Assembly (NCBI GenBank): GCA_034698045.1
Contig: JAQGAU010000153.1
Span: 1 to 37,647, forward strand
Source: Paramacrobiotus richtersi
Taxonomy: Eukaryota; Tardigrada; Eutardigrada; Parachela; Macrobiotidae
Length of the DNA: 37,647 nt
Direction: 5' to 3'
Under the pieces are notes generated by a model that saw only the letters and a list, made by a program, of their open reading frames with translations, ran no database searches and was not told where the DNA came from. This document shows positions 33,149 to 37,647 of this stretch, one piece after another; position 1 is the first letter of the stretch, and every line of letters begins with the position of its first letter. The translations under genes and the position numbers were made by a program.

Positions 33149-33584
33149 TTGCCAGCTGACGTCATAATGTTCGATACGGCAAAAAGAAATGGGACTGGAA
33201 TTATTTTGTTTGGCTTACCAGCGCTCCAATTCCCAAGACACAAAACGATAAGACAATGAGGACAACACTGGCAGCTCTAATGCTGCGCATCGAAAAAACC
33301 ACACAGACACAATGCAACACTTTCACTTTCACTTCAAGTCTTCACGCAACGGTCCTTTCGAAAATATCTCATCCACACAGCTTCCTGACCAGGATTACGC
33401 ATTTCTCACAGCTTACCAGTAAGTGGCAGTTATATACGTAATAATTTCTGTAATTATTTATAAATTAACAGAATGATGCATAGTGATTGCTAAAGATTAA
33501 CAGTATTTAAAAGATTTATAATAATAAAATAATTTCACATAATATTGTTTTGGAATGACTGGTATTAACTTGCTGATTTTACAG

Positions 33585-33642
33585 GAAATCAATCGCGGAC
33601 GGACCGCACTCCAAATCTCAACAAACCGATTGAACAATGCCG
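33585..33642 (+). CDS. Possible first coding exon of the acidic-protein gene (ATG CCG)
   Basis: An acceptor-like TGATTTTACAG is followed by 52 nt of leader and then ACAATGCCG|GTAAGC. This gives a start codon, one more codon and a strong donor, in phase 0. Joined to the acceptor at 37409 the protein would begin MPKKFIVNDSDD. A further 5' non-coding exon ending ACCA|GTAAGT at 33418 is possible. The link across a 3.8-kb intron is inferred; the exon itself is supported only by splice signals and the start codon. Confidence 0.35.
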
Positions 33643-34339
33643 GTAAGCAATATAAATTTTTTGGTCGTTAATAAAAATAATTACAAGTTTTTAATTATTA
33701 ATTAATTATTAGCTTAGTGAGTAAAGAAAAATTAGTCAGTTGTTCAGTAATTTATTTAAGCGATGAACTTGTAATAATTGCTACAGCACATGGCTTTGAC
33801 TTCGAAATTATTGACCATAAAAGTTTAAATAAACGCCTGTCGCCAGTGCTACCGCCCTAGTGAGTACGTCGGCAATCGCTTCACATTAACCGATACATAA
33901 TTCTAAATTACGAACTAAATTACTGTAAGCGTTCATTTTTAAACGATAATGAAAGAGAAAGTTGAAAGTTTGGTTTTTGCCTGTGGTAGCTGATATCGTC
34001 TTACCGTATCCGTTGAGTAATGGGATGCACGATACACATTTGATTTCCGTCGAAACGTCGTTGTGGTTCCGTAACTCATGACTTTCCTGGCGATGCTGCA
34101 TAAATAAACCACATACTTGTTGACTGTACGAATGTTCCAAGCATTAACCTTGAATCAGTCGTCGCGACTAAGCCGAGCATTAGGCCGCCAGCATGACTCG
34201 TTCTTTCGCCAAGTGTGGCTCGCCAAAACCAAACAACAGGCAGCATCCGTACTGTAATGGCGAAAGCGCCTTCCTGCCAGATGAGTAAGCGTCCCGGCAT
34301 GTGGTGAAATCGGGTCTTCCGGTGTAACGTTGTCGAAGT

Positions 34340-34372
34340 GTGTGCTGCTGCTGCGTGTGTGTGTGTGTGTGT
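34340..34372. repeat. (GT)n microsatellite
   Basis: A short CTG run is followed by about nine GT units, and CA-rich ACACACGCACGCACA follows at about 34416-34430. It lies in the putative long intron of the acidic-protein gene. The plus-strand frames crossing it encode only CVCVC-type low complexity and are not supported as genes. Confidence 0.7.
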
Positions 34373-34739
34373 ATCCGAATGATTACAGATCATTGTTTCA
34401 GTACTTCACTCAAATACACACGCACGCACAAGCACAGCTATCGGGTAACAGATGGTCAGCGGCACATTGGCTTTTACTCGCAGGCAGCAGTGGTGGTGTT
34501 TTGTCTGCACGCGCCAACAAAATTTCTCACTCGGCTGGCCGTTATGTTACGTACCGGTATCTCATAAAATCAGCGAGTGCTCATTTGCGAATGTGCCTGA
34601 TCGAAACAGTTTTTCGCACGTGCTGGAATGAGATATCAATGAGAGGCACATTTGGAAACAAGCACTCGGTGAAGTTATCCGATACCGGTCACATGACGGC
34701 CAAACAGTTCGAAAGAATTGTTGGCACGTAATTTGACAA

Positions 34740-34985
34740 GAATTTATGATGTTAAAACTAAATTTAGTTGAATTTTATTTTAATAAACGTTAACTGCATT
34801 AATATAATTAGTTTAAATTACTATTACGTATTATTAATTATTTACCTAATGAAAATAAAATGAAAAAAAAAATATAAGAAAATGATGCAAAAATAATGAA
34901 AATAAGATGTAAACGATCGGACAAGGAACGATGTTCATTTCTGTTTACGTGAAACAAAATAGAGAATTGAATTAAAAATATTAAA
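34740..34985. other. AT-rich intronic or intergenic stretch
   Basis: A/T-rich DNA with many stops; nothing recognisable. The same holds for most of 35.1-36.1 kb. Confidence 0.4.
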
Positions 34986-34997
34986 CGCTGCGCTTAC

Positions 34998-35084
34998 CCA
35001 CGTACACGCCAGTGACCATACAGATGATATCGTTCCGGTTCGGCCACGAAATCGCTTGATCCTTCAGCTGCAGATAGACACCGT
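34998..35084 (-). other. Candidate internal exon of unknown gene
   Basis: On the minus strand, CTGTCTTCTAAG is followed by 87 nt ending GTG G|GTAAGC. In one frame it is fully open and includes GVYLQLKDQAISWPN and IICMVTGVYV, a hydrophobic/polar alternation plausible for a beta-rich domain. I recognise no family. It lies on the same strand as, and downstream of, the kinase relic but does not resemble the next expected kinase segment. Confidence 0.2.
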
Positions 35085-36175
35085 CTTAGAAGACAGAGAA
35101 AACAAGATTCCCATATGTATGCCGTCGAATTAAATATTAAATTGTAAAATTTTATTGATTCTTTCGGAGCCAAAATATCCCTACTGGCGTCGGTTTTGTA
35201 CATTGTGACCGCGGAATTCGGCAGATAGCATTAAAAAATCCAATAACAGCATCTTGTTCAAGAGGTGGTACAGTCCTGATTAAGGTCAAAATTTCTGTTG
35301 TCCAAAATTGATTAGAACACGTAAAAATAAATGGTGCCTTTCTTGGTGTTATCAAGAAAACGTCATCACAATACAGTGTACAAAGCCGATGAGATTCAAC
35401 CATTTTTTCCAGTGAATATTGTTCGATTAATCACAATGCATTTTCTGTCTTATCTGTTTGCCGAATTGTATCACTCGTTTGCTATGTGCTATGTTCGTAT
35501 CGATGTATTTCGCCAGTTTGAACTGTTGTGCATCCAAATAAATGTAAACTTATAATTCTATCAAATTCAATTAAATTATAGATTTTTTTCCCGGAGACCT
35601 TCCGTTTTTATGTTTTGAAAATACATACACTGTTTGTCGCTATTTAAAACAACACACTGTAAGGTAGTTTAAGATGCAGAATGCGATTTGCAATGCATTT
35701 CGTTATATTTACGACTGCCAGAATATTATAATGCTGATTCGTATTTATTCCGAGTAAATCTAGAACTGCACCTCAGTCAAAAATAACTGTGTCGAGAAAT
35801 TTTAAAAATGATATATGCGAAAAAACAAGTAAACAAAAAATGCCAAATGTTACGCTTAATCAGTACCATTGAATTCCATTTAGAGCACATTTTATTTACA
35901 TAAGATGCATCGTACTGACACTCATGCTAAACGGAAAGTAATGCGGTCTATTGTGCCAACGGTAAACACAGCTACTTCAACAGCAAACGAACCGAGATGG
36001 ATTACAATGTACCACACTTAATACCAGACTCAATGACTTCTTCCTGGCCAGTTGACAAACTTACTCAGTACACAGCGCACCTTCTTACGCACCTTCGCAG
36101 ATTATATGCAACTTGTCACAACTTATTGTCACTTGTTTGTGACTTGAAAACATCAAATTTCACTACACGACTTAC

Positions 36176-36567
36176 CTGTAGTTTTTTCCACCAAAAAAGA
36201 ACGCTTCATACAACGCGACGTTGTTCTCGTGTCGACAGGCGCTGAGAATCTCAATTTCTGTGGTGAAATCTTCCAGTTCATCGTCAGCTTAGAGTTCGCT
36301 GACTTTTGCAGCTGCAAAGGCGTTTGTGGCGTTGTTTTCAGCCTAAAATATTCCCAAAAAACCAACGTGAAATTATAAAGATTTATTTACTGCTGTTAAA
36401 CAAGGCGCAAGCGCAACACTTTTCCGTATGGTAACGTATAGCCGGCCATCTATCGAACAGAGAAATTCAGTCTACGCTGCACTTACCTTGTACACTTTTC
36501 CAAATGCTCCTTCTCCAGCATTTCAACTAGAAGCCACACTTGTTCAGGGTCGACATCATGCATGAAG
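36176..36567 (-). pseudogene. SLK/LOK-like Ste20 kinase N-lobe relic (two exons)
   Basis: The first minus-strand exon (36567-36487) encodes HDVDPEQVWLLVEML and, one frame over, GEGAFGKVYK, the glycine-rich ATP loop. It then splices (AAG|GTAAGT) to a second exon (36342-36176, acceptor ATATTTTAG, donor CAG|GTAAGT). That exon encodes FAAAKVSEL, with the VAIK-type lysine, then after a stop ADDELEDFTTEIEIL, with the helix-C glutamate, and HENNVALYEAFF. Spacing and wording match the GCK-V group SLK/LOK (STK10), which control ERM proteins and the cortex. Lesions are a 1-nt loss near 36508-36520 and TAA at 36289-36291. Retained introns exclude a processed copy. No later kinase exon (HRD, DFG) was found, so this is a truncated duplicate. 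Confidence 0.7.
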
Positions 36568-37409
36568 CTGTGATGAACGGTATTCTTGGCATCTTACCAA
36601 TACCTTTAATGTGGGAAAGCTCGGTGAAACTGTTGAAGAACGACATGGCGTTGATCCAAGCAAATATTGCCAATATACAAACACAATCACTGGTTTAAGG
36701 GTATTGTTCCTGAAATCAGATGCCAGGGACTCGTCACATATTGCCAACAAATCATCCAGGCAAACAAAATCAACCAGGGAAGCAGGAAGATTCGAATAAC
36801 TTATCAGAGTACCAAGAACACAGAACTGGTCCGATATCTACATACCTTTCAGATCGTTCCCGACCAAAGTCTTGACAAATCACTGCGAATAGGTTTCTCA
36901 ACCATCCAGATAAAGAAAAACGAAAACAACAAAACAAACAAGGACTCTGATGTAGCCACAATTCTGAAAACAGACAAAATCACCAGCAAGTGAAAAGATG
37001 AAATATAACTGCATAAACGAGTGCTGTGATTGGCTGTGCACGGTTTTACGGTAAAATAAATATTTTACACGTACATCCTGCGGGGGATCCCGCCCAAAGT
37101 GTCTATTTTATGGAGTAGCCATGTAATCTCTGTCGCCATGTCTACCACCCATTCCGGCAGTCCGGAAATCAAAAAAAACTAAAAATTGTTTGTATTCAAG
37201 TCGCTCGTGGGTGGTTGCACTGGCAACACGATATATATTATTTTAAGCAGTACAAGCGCTCTAGAACACTGAAAATTATTAATGTACGAATAATGTTCAG
37301 TATTTGTGCAGTACCCACGGGCGGTAGCGGATAGGTTACACTGTAATTTATTTAATTAGTCATTCTCTATGTTTTATTACTTACTTAATGTACTGTTTTT
37401 TGTTTTCAG

Positions 37410-37632
37410 AAGAAATTCATTGTCAATGACTCCGATGACTCGGATGCTTCCGGTTGGGACCCCACGGACCTGGAATCCGGTGAAAGTGGCAGCGAATCCG
37501 ACTCAAATGCTTATCCGCGGAAGAAGGTGAAAAAGGCCAACCGGGGATACCTTCTGGACGAGGCCGAGGAAGCCGACAGTACCGAGAGCGAAGCAGAGCC
37601 GGATTTGGTGGAAATCGCAGAGAAATCTATTG
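37410..37632 (+). CDS. Acidic Ser/Asp/Glu-rich protein, N-terminal exon (partial gene)
   Basis: The acceptor TTTTTTGTTTTCAG is followed by an open phase-0 frame that begins KKFIVNDSDDSDASG. It contains DLESGESGSESDSN, a basic patch (PRKKVKKANRG) and a second acidic stretch (DEAEEADSTESEAEPD). A good donor, ATTG|GTAAGA, ends the exon 15 nt before the window edge. The codon third positions are G/C-richer than in the surrounding DNA, supporting real coding. Clustered acidic serines look like casein kinase 2 targets, and the basic patch could be a nuclear signal, as in many chromatin or nucleolar proteins. The family cannot be named from this exon. The gene continues outside the window, and its start may be the small exon at 33.64 kb. 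Confidence 0.65.
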
Positions 37633-37647
37633 GTAAGAAACCGAAAC

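Noticed and set aside
36655-36993. 113-codon plus-strand frame rich in Lys, Asn, Thr and Gln
   Set aside because: No ATG near its start, no recognisable motif and A-rich composition. It could be a retroelement scrap, but nothing supports that.
1-37647. tRNA or rRNA genes
   Set aside because: No cloverleaf with the expected T-loop and anticodon arrangement and no rRNA-like stretch was noticed. A dedicated RNA scan was not possible by eye.

Overview
The window looks like nuclear DNA of an invertebrate animal. Genes are split by short GT-AG introns, and the recognisable domains are metazoan (a CUB domain and a Ste20-type kinase of the SLK/LOK group). Non-coding DNA is abundant, and remnants of hAT-, PIF/Harbinger- and piggyBac-type transposons and a LINE are present. 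No bacterial operon structure, rRNA, tRNA or CRISPR was seen. A small ecdysozoan such as a tardigrade would fit, but nothing here proves the taxon.

The dominant structure is a decaying cluster of two gene families, both predicted to be secreted. Family 1 (plus strand) is a three-exon gene of about 271-277 codons. It has a signal peptide, about 12 conserved cysteines, a CRRKCACR-type block across the exon 2/3 junction and a conserved C-terminus (LKVNYQANKTTPAPQR). I do not recognise it. Five copies are visible, near 3.1-5.4, 7.0-8.0, 8.7-9.0 (exon 1 only), 10.7-11.5 (exons 2-3 only) and 26.7-27.7 kb. Family 2 (minus strand) is a five-exon gene of about 514 codons: signal peptide, a unique N-terminal region of about 390 residues, and a C-terminal four-cysteine CUB domain split over three small exons. 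Two full-length copies (12.6-15.8 and 29.1-32.7 kb) and one fragment (about 9.07-9.16 kb) are visible.

Family 1 and family 2 lie tail to tail, about 1.2-1.3 kb apart, and the pair has been duplicated as a unit together with flanking blocks. Every copy carries at least one visible lesion. Family 1 copy 1 has a hAT-type element inside exon 2, copy 2 an in-frame stop at the end of the signal peptide, and copy 3 only exon 1. Copy 4 has lost exon 1 and has a frameshift; copy 5 has lost two splice sites and has frameshifts. CUB copy 1 has a single 1-nt frameshift. CUB copy 2 has two frameshifts, a damaged splice donor and a 675-bp foldback element in intron 1.

The middle (about 18.6-26.4 kb) has no gene I can support. 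It holds a 62-bp near-perfect palindrome, a 25-bp-stem hairpin, a distant inverted repeat, a pair of duplicated blocks about 3.4 kb apart and an AT-rich stretch.

The right end holds the start of a plus-strand gene for a Ser/Asp/Glu-rich, probably nuclear, protein: a certain-looking exon at 37.41-37.63 kb and a plausible first coding exon at 33.64 kb. Within its putative long intron, on the opposite strand, lie two exons of an SLK/LOK-like kinase N-lobe with a frameshift and an in-frame stop.
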